A DNA stretch of 64,000 bases from contig CBDBHI010000066.1 in NCBI GenBank assembly GCA_965205595.1, positions 1 through 64,000 on the forward strand. Direction: 5' to 3'. The DNA is from CATQHP01 sp965205595. Lineage in GTDB: Bacteria > Acidobacteriota > Terriglobia > Bryobacterales > UBA6623. The translations under genes were made by a program, and so were the position numbers. Each line of letters begins with the position of its first letter. Within the stretch, counting starts at the first letter, position 1. This document shows positions 45,047 through 54,205 of the stretch, in pieces. The notes beneath the pieces were generated by a model. The model saw only the letters and a program-made list of their open reading frames with translations, did not search any database and had not been told where the DNA came from.

Positions 45047-46459
45047 TTATTCCGCTGGAATGGCGAAACTCGTCGGCTTCCAATCAGGGCCCGGTTGGAT
45101 GGTTACGTTGTCGAGCTGCTTCTTTTGGGTATGTCGAAACGCCACCATTTTCGCCAGCAAATTTTCGACCAGATAGGGATGCTGCTCGGCGAGATTGCGG
45201 CTCTCTGAGATGTCGTCGTCGATGCGATACAGCTCGAGTTGCGCGTCCTTTCGAGGATCGTCAACCAGCTGGATGTCGGGGCCAAGGCGAACAAGTTTCC
45301 AATGCTTGGTGTTGACAGCATTGCGCTCGAATTTGAGTTTCAAATTGGGATCGTTGTTCTGCGGAATGCGCTGGCCCTGGAAGTACGAGTGCAATTCCCA
45401 GTCGTCACGAGTCCGTTCACCGCGAATGACCTCCCAGACATCTTCGCCGTCAAACGCTTGACCGCCGTGGTCGCTAACGCCGGCGACGTGCATCAGCGTG
45501 GGGAAAACATCGATGTAGCTAACGGGTTCAGTTAGCTTGCGCCCGTCGTCGAGGCCGTTGGGCCAGCGCACGGCGGAGGCCAGTCGGATGCCGCCCTCAT
45601 AGACGGACCACTTGCCGTCACGAAGCGGAAAACTCGAGGGCCCGTCCGTCATCACGCCGCCGTTGTCGCACAAGAACCAGACCAGCGTGTCGTCGCTCAT
45701 CCCCTTGCGGTCTAGCGTGTTCAAAATGCGGCCGATCTCAGCGTCAAGCGAGGCGGTCATCGCTGCGAGCTGACGGCGCTTCTCATTCTTGATGTGCGCG
45801 AAGCGCTCATACTGTGCATTTTCGTAGTCGTTGGGGCTGTGGATCGCGTTAAAAGCGACGTACAGGAAAAACGGTTCGCCGTTCTTTTCTGTTTCGATGA
45901 TTCGCGCTGCCTCTTGACCGATAAGTGTCGTGGAGTAGCCTTCATCTGGACTTTCCATCCAATCGCGGTGCCAATCGCGGATACCAAATTGCCCCAGCCC
46001 GAAATATCCGATCGCACCGCCGCCGAGGCCATAGAACGACGTGAAACCACGGCTCATCGGGTGGTGTGCGCGTTTGGACCAGCCGAGATGCCATTTGCCG
46101 AGCATCGCGCGGGTGCTGTACCCCGCCTTTGCCAGTCCGCCCGGCACAAGCACTTCGCCTGCGGTGATCGACCGTCCACCCCATCGCTTGATCGTGACCC
46201 GCTGGATGCCGAAGCGGATCGGATAGCGGCCGGTCATCAAGCCGGCGCGGGTAGGGGTACAGATGGGCGTTCCGTAAAAGCGGTCGAGTTCAACACCCTC
46301 GCGCGCGATTCGGTCGATGTTCGGCGTGGAAAACTCCGAGCCGTGATATCCGACGTCATTCCATCCCTGGTCGTCACTGACGATCAAAACGATGTTGGGT
46401 TTTTCTTGGGCGGCGAATGCTGTTAGCGAAAACGCCACCGCGAGCAAAAGAGATTTCAT
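45047..46459 (-). CDS. exported sulfatase
   Basis: About 470 residues from the ATG at 46459 (MKSLLLAVAFSLTAFAAQ, a signal peptide). An ATG 24 bases upstream lies in the family A palindrome and is less likely. PNIVLIVSDDQGWNDVGYHG gives the first metal Asp pair, and CTPTRAGLMTGRYP is the CxPxR motif whose Cys becomes formylglycine. MLGKWHLG and VWFLCDNGG hold further active-site residues. Arylsulfatase-like enzymes release sulfate from polysaccharides or small esters. No formylglycine-generating enzyme gene is in the window. Confidence 0.93.
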   Translation of the reverse strand: MKSLLLAVAFSLTAFAAQEKPNIVLIVSDDQGWNDVGYHGSEFSTPNIDRIAREGVELDRFYGTPICTPTRAGLMTGRYPIRFGIQRVTIKRWGGRSITAGEVLVPGGLAKAGYSTRAMLGKWHLGWSKRAHHPMSRGFTSFYGLGGGAIGYFGLGQFGIRDWHRDWMESPDEGYSTTLIGQEAARIIETEKNGEPFFLYVAFNAIHSPNDYENAQYERFAHIKNEKRRQLAAMTASLDAEIGRILNTLDRKGMSDDTLVWFLCDNGGVMTDGPSSFPLRDGKWSVYEGGIRLASAVRWPNGLDDGRKLTEPVSYIDVFPTLMHVAGVSDHGGQAFDGEDVWEVIRGERTRDDWELHSYFQGQRIPQNNDPNLKLKFERNAVNTKHWKLVRLGPDIQLVDDPRKDAQLELYRIDDDISESRNLAEQHPYLVENLLAKMVAFRHTQKKQLDNVTIQPGPDWKPTSFAIPAE

Positions 46460-46479
46460 ACCGCCCCGAAGTATAGCCC

Positions 46480-46507
46480 GCATTTCTCACCACGTGGCGA
46501 GAAATGC
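46480..46507. repeat. dispersed palindrome (family A), short form
   Basis: GCATTTCTCACCACGTGG then GAGAAATGC, perfect arms, 20 bp upstream of the sulfatase start and 37 bp before the divergent cupin gene. Flanks read GCCC and AGGTTAGC, near the GCCCGC/GCGGGCTAGC ends of long copies. Confidence 0.88.
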
Positions 46508-46544
46508 AGGTTAGCAACGGTCCACGCGATAAACTAGGCTCGTC

Positions 46545-46916
46545 ATGACGACAGTAGAGATCCAGCCACTTGTTAGACACGAGGGCGAAGCGCCGCGCGA
46601 ACGCTCGAGTTGCGGATTTCGCGACCGTTTGATCAGTCGCGAAGACGCCGGCCAAGCGGTCGCCTGGGCCCATGCCGTCGACATCGACGGGGCTCGGCCA
46701 CACTATCACAAAGTAGCGACCGAGCTGTATTACGTGATCGAAGGCGAAGGAACGGTTACTCTTGATGGCATCGATCATATCGTTCGGAGAGGTTCGATCG
46801 TGCAGATTCCGCCCGGCGTAGTGCATGCGGCTTCGGGGCGAGTGAGGGTGCTGGTCGTTGGCATCCCAGACATGAGCGACGACGATCTCTATTTTCCCGA
46901 GGAATCGAATGCCTGA
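46545..46916 (+). CDS. single-domain cupin protein
   Basis: 123 residues. Cupin motif 1 is visible as GARPHYHKVATELYYVIEGEG (in pieces, about 49-69), with HxH and Glu metal ligands, and motif 2 as VQIPPGVVHAAS, with the last His. A metal-binding beta-barrel of dioxygenase, isomerase or sugar-binding type; the substrate is unknown. It overlaps the DUF3604 gene by 8 bp, so the two are coupled and probably serve one pathway. Confidence 0.85.
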   Translation: MTTVEIQPLVRHEGEAPRERSSCGFRDRLISREDAGQAVAWAHAVDIDGARPHYHKVATELYYVIEGEGTVTLDGIDHIVRRGSIVQIPPGVVHAASGRVRVLVVGIPDMSDDDLYFPEESNA

Positions 46917-48396
46917 CTATCAGCTCTTCTGGGGCGACCTACACAACCACAACGCCGTCGGATACGCTCGCGGCTCTCTTGAACGCACCTACGATATCGC
47001 CCAAGAACACCTCGACTTTCTCGCATTCACTCCCCACGCCCAGTGGCACGACATGCCGACCATGCCGAACGACGCTCACATGAAGTGGGTCAACGGCTTC
47101 AAAGTGCTAGACGAAAATTGGGCCAAGGTCCAACGCATGGCCCGGGAGTCGAACCAGGCCGGTAAGTTCGTTTCGCTCTTAGCTTACGAGTGGCACTCGA
47201 GCTACTACGGCGACTACTGTCTCTACTATCCGCAAGACGGCGCGCCGCTTAAATATTTCGATCACGTCAAGAAACTGCAGGACTACGTGCGGGGAACGAA
47301 GGCGATGATCGTGCCGCACCACCTGGCATACAAGACGGGCTGGCGTGGGGCAAACTGGGATTTTCTGGATATGGAAGTTTCGCCGGTGATGGAAATTTTC
47401 TCCGAACACGGGCTCTCGGAACACGACCGTGCCGGCCGGCCGTTCGTGCGCCACTCAAACGGCCCCCGTTGGAGCCGCAATACTCTGTTTCGGGCTCTCG
47501 ATCGCGGATTTCGTCCCGGCGTCATCGCCTCGTCCGACGATCATCTAGGCTATCCCGGAGCCTACTGCGAGGGCCTCGCGGGAGTGTTCGCCGAGGAACT
47601 TTCACGCGACGGAATTCTCGACGCCATTTGGAAGCGCCGCACGGTGGCCATCACGGGCGACCGCATTCACCTCGAAGCCAAGCTCAACGGTGAATGGATA
47701 GGTTCCGAGCTGCCGGCCACTCGCGAGCGCGCAATTGAGGTCAGCGTCGAAGGCAAGGATGAAATCGACCGAGTGGAGATCCTGCGAAACAATCGCGTGA
47801 TCTTTCGCTACTTTCCAGAAGATTACATTCGCGACAACGCTCCGTGGCCGGGACGCGCCCTATGCCGGCTGGAGTTCGGTTGGGGACCGTGGGCCGATCT
47901 CAACATGGCCCGCATAGCTGACTGGGAAGCGAAGACAACGATCCATGGCGGCAAGTTACGCAGTGCCACGCCATGCTTTCAAGCTGGCCCATACGACGAA
48001 GAGCGCCGCGACCGCATCACCTCGCGGACCGAAAACTCTTGCAGTGTGAACGTACACACTTCGCGGCTGCAAGCATTTGAAGACGCGGCGACGAAGTCGG
48101 TAGTGCTTGATATTGAGGGTCCAGCCGACGCCGAGCTGGAACTGACTGTCACGAAACCGGCTCCCGTGAAAGTCCGCCGTACGCTTAAACAGCTCTCTGA
48201 AGACAACGAGATCGAATTCACCGGACCATTCACAAGCGAATCGTTCTTAGTCCACCGGCTGGTGCTGCCCGATCGCAATCGAGCAAAATTCAGCCACGTC
48301 GATATGCGCCGCGACGACTCGACGGACTGGTACTACGTGCGGGTAACGCAGGCCAACGGTCACCAGGCCTGGTCGAGCCCGTGGTGGGTCGGATAA
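46909..48396 (+). CDS. DUF3604/PHP-like metal-dependent hydrolase
   Basis: 495 residues. LFWGDLHNHNAVGYARGSLE (about 6-25) is the first metal site (DxHxH) of a PHP-type phosphoesterase fold. FTPHAQWHD, LLAYEWHSS, VPHHLAYKTGWRG and GVIASSDDHLGYPG supply later His/Asp ligands. The C-terminal 230 residues are beta-rich, as in DUF3604 proteins. The metal site looks complete, suggesting a hydrolase, but no substrate is known. Coupled to the cupin gene. The 275 bp after it (48397-48671) hold no gene. Confidence 0.85.
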   Translation: MPDYQLFWGDLHNHNAVGYARGSLERTYDIAQEHLDFLAFTPHAQWHDMPTMPNDAHMKWVNGFKVLDENWAKVQRMARESNQAGKFVSLLAYEWHSSYYGDYCLYYPQDGAPLKYFDHVKKLQDYVRGTKAMIVPHHLAYKTGWRGANWDFLDMEVSPVMEIFSEHGLSEHDRAGRPFVRHSNGPRWSRNTLFRALDRGFRPGVIASSDDHLGYPGAYCEGLAGVFAEELSRDGILDAIWKRRTVAITGDRIHLEAKLNGEWIGSELPATRERAIEVSVEGKDEIDRVEILRNNRVIFRYFPEDYIRDNAPWPGRALCRLEFGWGPWADLNMARIADWEAKTTIHGGKLRSATPCFQAGPYDEERRDRITSRTENSCSVNVHTSRLQAFEDAATKSVVLDIEGPADAELELTVTKPAPVKVRRTLKQLSEDNEIEFTGPFTSESFLVHRLVLPDRNRAKFSHVDMRRDDSTDWYYVRVTQANGHQAWSSPWWVG

Positions 48397-48671
48397 TCTC
48401 TGCGCACGGCGGCTTGTCTTAAGGCCGCTCCTGGTGGCGGCTTTGAATATTTGCTCCGTGCGAGCGCGCTGCAGAACCAACCTGGTGTGATCGCGATCGG
48501 TCGGTGGTTTAGTCTCGTGCTGAATCACATCGCCGAAGAAATGTTTCAGCTCCCGGAGTCTCCGATATTCCCCCACTTCCCAGCCACACCCCCGGTGTAT
48601 TAAACTGCGTTGGCTGGGCTCCAATACCATGTGCGGGTCCTAACTTTCTAAAAAATTGGAGAAGGTTCGCG

Positions 48672-50750
48672 GTGAAAGCATACGCAGGCAAGGATGTACG
48701 CAACGTTGGCATTGTAGGTCACGGTGACTGTGGAAAGACGACGCTGACCTCGGCGTTGCTCTACACCGCGGGAGCCACCAACCGCCTCACAAGCGTCGAC
48801 GAAGGGAACTCTGTCACCGACTACGACGAAGAAGAAATCAATCGAAAAGTCTCCGTATCCTCGGCGCTCGCGCACGCCGAGTGGGGCGGCGTCAAGATCA
48901 ACCTGATCGACACGCCCGGCTACAACATTTTCATTAACGACACCAAGGCCGCGCTGCTCGCCGCCGATGTCGCACTCGTAGTCGTCGACGCAGTCGGCGG
49001 CCTCGAAGTGCAGAGTGAGAAGGTCTGGAAGTTCGCCGATGACTACGGCATTCCGAAGATCATTTTCGCGAACAAGATGCACAAAGAGCGCGCCTCGATC
49101 GCCACGGTCACCGACCAGGTCAAAGAAGTTTTCGCCGTCAGCGCGATTCCCGTGCAGTACCCCATTGGCACCGAGAAAGATTTCTTTGGCGTCGTCGACC
49201 TGATCCACATGAAGGCCTACACCTACGAGATGGATGGCGACGGCAAGGGGAAGGCTACCGAGATTCCGGCCGACATCGCCGATGAAGTCGAAGCCGCGCG
49301 CACCCAGCTCATCGAAGCCGTAGCCGAGACCGACGAAGACCTGATGAACGAGTACTTCGAAGAAGGTACATTGTCCGACGACAAAGTTGTTGCCGGACTG
49401 AGAAAAGCAATCTCCGTGGGAGAGGTCACCCCCGCGCTGTGCGGATCGGCTTTACACAACATCGGCACCGATCAATTGCTTGAGTTCCTCAAGAGCGACG
49501 CACCATCACCGGTCGACCGTGGCGAATTCGCCACCGAAGACGGCACGCAAAAAGTGGACGACGCCGAGCCGCTCTCGCTTTTCGTATGGAAGACTGCGGC
49601 CGACGCCTTCTCGGGCCGCGTAACGTACTTCAAGATTGCCTCCGGCGTTCTCAAGAACGATGCGCCGGTCTACAACCACACAAGAGAATCAGCCGAAAAG
49701 TTTTCGCGAATCAGCGTCGCCCAGGGAAAGGAACTGACGCACGTCGACGAGTTTCATGCCGGTGACATCGGCACCGTCGCCAAGCTGAAGGACACGCTCA
49801 CAGGCGACAGCCTCGGCGTCAAAGAAAGACCGCTGCTGTTCCCCAAGGCGAACATTCCAGTCCCCGCCATTTCATTCGCGATTCAACCCAAAACACGCCA
49901 GGACGAAGACCGCCTAAGCGGAGCGATCACTAAAGTCCTTGAAGAGGACCCGGCGCTCAACTTCTTCCGCGACCCCCAAACCCAAGAGTTCCTGCTAGCG
50001 GGCAACGGGCAACAGCACCTAGATGTCATCTGCAGCAAGCTCAAGAAGCGCTACAACGTCGAAGTCGAGTTGAAGGCCCCCAAAATTCCCTACCGCGAGA
50101 CGATCCGCGGCAGTGCCAACGTCCACGGCCGACACAAGAAGCAGTCCGGCGGCCACGGCCAGTTCGGCGATTGCAAAATCAAGATATCGCCGCTCGAGCG
50201 CGGCCAAGAGTTCGAATTCGTCAACGAAATTTTCGGCGGCGCGATCCCCCGCAGCTATATACCCGCCGTAGAGAAGGGCATTCTTGAGACGGCTGAGAGA
50301 GGGTTTCTCGCCGGATACCCGGTTGTCGACTTCAAGGTCGTGCTTTACGACGGGTCGTACCACGACGTTGACTCGTCAGAGCTGGCATTCAAGTTGGCCG
50401 GCAGCAAAGCGTTCAAGCTGGCCATGGCTGAAGCCAGGCCCGCGCTACTCGAACCGGTGATGAAGGTCGAGGTCGTCGCGCCAATGGATTTCGCCGGAGA
50501 CTTAATGGGTGATCTCAACAGCCGTCGCGGCCGCATCCAGGGCATGGACACCAAGGGCACCACCCAGGTGATCCGAGCCGAAGTGCCGATGTCAGAGATG
50601 CTGACCTACGCCAACGAGTTGACGTCAATGACTCAGGGGCGCGGTTCGTTCTCGATGGAAATGGGTCACTACGACTTTGTTCCGCACGAGTATGCTAGCA
50701 AGATTATCGACGCTGCCAAGGGTGACGGTACGGGCGACGACGACGATTAG
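48672..50750 (+). CDS. fusA: elongation factor G paralogue
   Basis: 692 residues from a GTG at 48672, with GGAGAAGG about six bases upstream. Domain G has GHGDCGKTTLTSAL (16-29), LIDTPGYNIF (G3) and FANKMHKER as G4, where nearly all translational GTPases have NKxD. Domains II-V follow (SLFVWKTAADAFSGRVTYFK, GGHGQFGDCKIKISP, PVMKVEVVAPMDFAGDLMGD). GHGDCGKTT and DYDEEEI resemble the EF-G-like second paralogue found beside a main EF-G. No rpsL, rpsG or tuf is adjacent, which fits a paralogue. The symbol marks the family only. Confidence 0.88.
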   Translation: MKAYAGKDVRNVGIVGHGDCGKTTLTSALLYTAGATNRLTSVDEGNSVTDYDEEEINRKVSVSSALAHAEWGGVKINLIDTPGYNIFINDTKAALLAADVALVVVDAVGGLEVQSEKVWKFADDYGIPKIIFANKMHKERASIATVTDQVKEVFAVSAIPVQYPIGTEKDFFGVVDLIHMKAYTYEMDGDGKGKATEIPADIADEVEAARTQLIEAVAETDEDLMNEYFEEGTLSDDKVVAGLRKAISVGEVTPALCGSALHNIGTDQLLEFLKSDAPSPVDRGEFATEDGTQKVDDAEPLSLFVWKTAADAFSGRVTYFKIASGVLKNDAPVYNHTRESAEKFSRISVAQGKELTHVDEFHAGDIGTVAKLKDTLTGDSLGVKERPLLFPKANIPVPAISFAIQPKTRQDEDRLSGAITKVLEEDPALNFFRDPQTQEFLLAGNGQQHLDVICSKLKKRYNVEVELKAPKIPYRETIRGSANVHGRHKKQSGGHGQFGDCKIKISPLERGQEFEFVNEIFGGAIPRSYIPAVEKGILETAERGFLAGYPVVDFKVVLYDGSYHDVDSSELAFKLAGSKAFKLAMAEARPALLEPVMKVEVVAPMDFAGDLMGDLNSRRGRIQGMDTKGTTQVIRAEVPMSEMLTYANELTSMTQGRGSFSMEMGHYDFVPHEYASKIIDAAKGDGTGDDDD

Positions 50751-50835
50751 CTAAACCCCGAGCCGGCGCATAATTTTCAGTGGCGGTAGAGTAGGGGAGG
50801 GTTCCAGCAAAGCGGGCGTAACCTCCCCGCTCATC

Positions 50836-50868
<33 letters not shown>

Positions 50869-50907
50869 TTCCAACAAGCTCTCGCCTTGGGCATGCGCGG
50901 GTCGAGA

Positions 50908-52401
50908 CTAGTGCGAGCGGTTCAGCTCCAGCAGCCCCTGGCGTTGGAAAAAGGAATACCAAGGCTCGTCCTTCGGCGGTCGAAACCGGCGCTGTCCCCG
51001 CCGTCGCAGATGTCGCATGAAACGCCACCGCAGGTACCAGTCCAGCTCCCAGTAGGCACCCCGCGGATAGCCCCTCGAAAAGTAGTTCGCCCAACCTCTC
51101 ATCTGTCGGTTTAGCCGCCCGATCACCAAGGGGCTGTGAAAAAACCTCCCCTAACTCGAGAATCGGGCGTAGCAAGCTACGCCCCTACAAATAACTTGCG
51201 TGTTATCAGCGCTGTAGGGGTGCGACATGTCGCACCCTCGGGCGACCGCAGAGCTATTCGAGGTTTTTTCACAGCCCCCAACGCCAACGGCACATGCGAT
51301 TGCGACACACTCGTCATCTCCCGCAGCCGTTCCCTCTCCCGCGCGATCGACTTCTTCGACGGACTCACGTTCAGATACTTCCACGCTCGGCCGTGCCGGT
51401 CGCGGTCCCATCGAAACAGGTAGCCCAAAAACTCAAGGCTCGCTCCTTCTTCCCTCAGTTCCACCACGCGGGTCTTGTCCCGGTTCAGCTTCAGCCCCAT
51501 CCGGGCTTCCAACCTCTCTTCGATAAACGCTTCCAGCGCTACGTCCCGCCCCTTCATCATCACAACGAAGTCGGCGGCGTATCGCACCAGTTTCGCGCTC
51601 CCTCCCCGCGCCGGACTCGCCCGATGTCTGAGAAACACCTTGTCGAACCCGTGCAAGTACAGGTTCGCCAACAGCGGAGAAATCACTCCACCCTGCGGCG
51701 TTCCCTTCTTGCTGCGTTCTCCTCGGTCCTTCCCTTCTCCGTGCTCGCCCTCTTCCACCACCGGCGCTTCCAGCCACAGCCGTATCCGCTTCACGACACT
51801 GCGATCCGCGATCCGGTGTCGCACGCACGCCAGTAGTTTCTCGTGAGGTATCGAGTCAAAATAGCCTTCTAAATCCGCGTCATATACCGCTTGATATCCA
51901 GCTTGAATATGTCCACGGATCTCCTCCAGCGCTTGCTGCGCCGAGCGGCCCGGCCGAAATCCGTACGAGTAATCTTCAAAGTCTGCTTCAAAGATCGGCT
52001 CCAGGATCAACAATGCGGCCATTTGCACCACCCGGTCCCTCACGGTCGGAATGCCCAGCGGGCGCTTCTTCCCGTTCGCTTGCGGTATCCAGACACGGCG
52101 TACCGCTTGCGGTCGATAGCTCTTGGTACGCAACTCGTATCTGCAGATGCGATACGTGGAGTTCATCCACCAAGCGCCGCGCGCCGCCCTCTTGCGCTCC
52201 GATCGCTGTGATCGTCACGCCGTCGAGCCCGGGACCGCCCGCTTGCGCGCGCACCCGTCGCCATGCCGCTTCCAACACATCGCGCCGATAGATCCGGTCG
52301 TACAAAGCGTAGAACCGAAACTCCGGCTGCTGCTTGGCCTTTTGGCCCAGCTTCTGTCTCAAACGAGAGAGTTTCTCCGGCATCGCCGGGCTAGCCCGCA
52401 T
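50908..52401 (-). pseudogene. group II intron reverse transcriptase/maturase, broken
   Basis: Three frames carry one protein. Codons from 52401 give PEKLSRLRQKLGQKAKQQPE through GGPGLDGVTI (RT0-1). A shift near 52120-52160, at a small CGTATCGCATCTGCAGATACG-like palindrome (51-59 on that line), leads to the frame with RTKSYRPQAVRRVWIPQANG, the palm region, GTPQGGVISPLLANLYLHG and VRYAADFVVM (YAAD in place of YADD). A MITE then interrupts it at 51278-51130. The maturase X domain resumes as IGRLNRQMRGWANYFSRG to the stop at 50908. Surely inactive as one chain. Confidence 0.85.
51130..51278. mobile_element. 149-bp MITE with IS1182-like ends
   Basis: Terminal inverted repeats GGGGCTGTGAAAAAACCTC and its complement lie at 51130 and 51260-51278, with a possible CAA target duplication on both sides. 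The interior contains two palindromes, GGGCGTAGCAAGCTACGCCC and GGGTGCGACATGTCGCACCC, linked by CCCCTACA and its complement. The same terminal sequence bounds the IS1182 copy at 57327-59162, the probable source of transposase. It has no coding capacity. Confidence 0.85.
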
Positions 52402-52576
52402 TTCTCACCACCTGACGGCGGAAGCGCGCGATAGGTGCGCCACTACTTCGTTGCGCTCGATCGCGAGTGCTCGACGTACTGTCGAGTACGCCTCCGCGCG
52501 GCGACCGTCGCCCACCTCGTATCGACGCACCTCTCACGCACTTTCGCTCGCCACGTGGCGAGAAATGCGGGCTAGC
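52390..52576. repeat. dispersed palindrome (family A), long form, inside group II intron 1
   Basis: 187 bp with perfect ends GCTAGCCCGCATTTCTC and GAGAAATGCGGGCTAGC. The interior matches the copy at 33527. It lies between the ribozyme 5' domains and the reverse transcriptase start; the first codons of the RT frame (MRASPAMP) come from it. Confidence 0.92.
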
Positions 52577-53133
52577 AAGTGGAATCTTTTGAACATCAAC
52601 GGCTCTCCCTTCTGTCGCAATTAGCATGCTTGTCTGACTCCGTCAGCATGAAAGCGCCAGGGCCCATTCGCTCCACTCGCATTACCGAGCTTCGTCGCGA
52701 CTATGCGCCCCTCCGACTCCCGCACCGGCCCCTGCGCTGGTTATGCTTTCCCTGCGCCGCGTGGCGGACCGTTCGTTTCCGAACGGCTCACTTGCCCCTG
52801 CGGGCCTCCGTATCTCTCTCAGCACAAGGGTCCTCGTTGGATCTTTCGACGCGCTGTCCGCATCTACCCCGGAGAGTCCACCGGCCGCGGATGTTCGCTG
52901 CTTCACCGCTGGTTGCAGGCTTCCCCCTAGTCGGCGGCTTGGCCACTCTCAACTTCCTTAACGAGGCCTATCTGCGATTCACTTTCGTTACGGCTCACGT
53001 CTTCGCCTTCCCCGGATTCGTCCGCGGCGGTTACCCCCCCCACGAACGCCGGGTCGGCTACACGGGTGAACGAACCATTCCCATAGTCAACTCCTTTCAT
53101 TCAACTAGATCCACCAGGCTTGTCCTGGCGCAC

Positions 53134-53264
53134 CGACTGTGAAGGAGTGCGGTGGCGAAGGGTTAACTGGGAAAGATGAGTCGGGCCCTATTGAGGAATG
53201 ATCAGCAGGTCCCAACTCAGCGTATTCCAGAAAGCTGCTTCGCCACCGCACTCCCTTACAGTCG
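53134..53264. repeat. 27-bp inverted repeat at the intron 1 insertion site
   Basis: CGACTGTGAAGGAGTGCGG at 53134-53152, extending to 53160, is complementary with about one mismatch to 53238-53264. About 77 bases separate the arms. The left arm directly abuts the intron 5' end, so in RNA sense the intron follows a stem. Confidence 0.7.
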
Positions 53265-53640
53265 CGGCTCTGATTTTCACGGGCTTGGTGCTGGGGCAAG
53301 CAGTCTACGCCGTTCCTGAAAATCCTCTAGAGCTCGATGCAGCGGTGCTTTTATGTAGAAAATGTCCGGAAATGTCCGGATTCGTCCGGTTTTCTCTAAA
53401 AATCGAGCTCACCCAGCACGATATCGCGGTTCTTGGGCTTGGGCTTGGCGGTGGTTCGTGAGTTCCTTCGCTGCGATGGGACAGTCCCGCCCCGTGATGC
53501 AGTTTTCCCTGCGCTGTAAGATTAGACGGGACAGCCTAGGTGAGGCTGCCCCGCCGGTTGGTTTGCCTGCTCGTTTCAACTCGACAAACCGATAAAATGG
53601 GAGCTCCCAAGTTGCTAAACCTCCGTGTACCAGCGACGTT
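53265..53640. other. stretch between the two group II introns, no gene seen
   Basis: 376 bp without a credible protein gene. It contains a short tandem motif, TGTCCGGA repeated with variation three times near 53366-53392, and looks like eroded insertion DNA. Confidence 0.4.
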
Positions 53641-54205
53641 GTGCGGGCAAGCTTCTTGACAGCAACGCCGGGTTGCTAGGTTGTTCTTTTCCCCGAGGAC
53701 AGCCAGGACCGAAACCTCGTTTTTTTGACCACACTTTCGTGGGGCCGGATGGATGGTCTCATCTTTCGCTTAAGCCAGGCAAACTCCATAGGCATCCGTG
53801 CTTGTACTTTGCACGCCCTTAGGAACCTGGTTCAACCCTACACCCGCGTGTCAAGTTTTTAGGGGGTCTGGCGGGGCCTTGCAACAGCTAAGTTGTTGAA
53901 TTTTCAGGTTGAAAAAATATTTCAAGAGCGCCGGGATAAACCGGCATGTTGTTGGGAATGAAAGAGTCCTACAAGGAAGGAGTTAGCGAGCCACCTTGGC
54001 CCCGAGTTTTGCGGACGGCGTCGCGAGGCGACGGTCGAAGCGTAAACAGGGGTGCCGGCGGGCCGGGCTATTGAGCTTCGAAAATTCTTGTCTCAGGGCG
54101 CCGACCACGTTTGAAAGATGGGAAGGCAACACGGGCGTTCGCGTGATTCGCGAGTGGACGTCCGGCCCTGCGTAGTCTGAGAACCTGAGCACGTCGAGAA
54201 ACAAC

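Noticed and set aside
45794..46426. 210-codon plus-strand open frame
   Set aside because: Shadow of the sulfatase gene on the opposite strand.
52579..53142. 187-codon plus-strand open frame
   Set aside because: It is antisense to the group II intron 1 ribozyme 5' domains. Such frames are common artefacts of the structured RNA.
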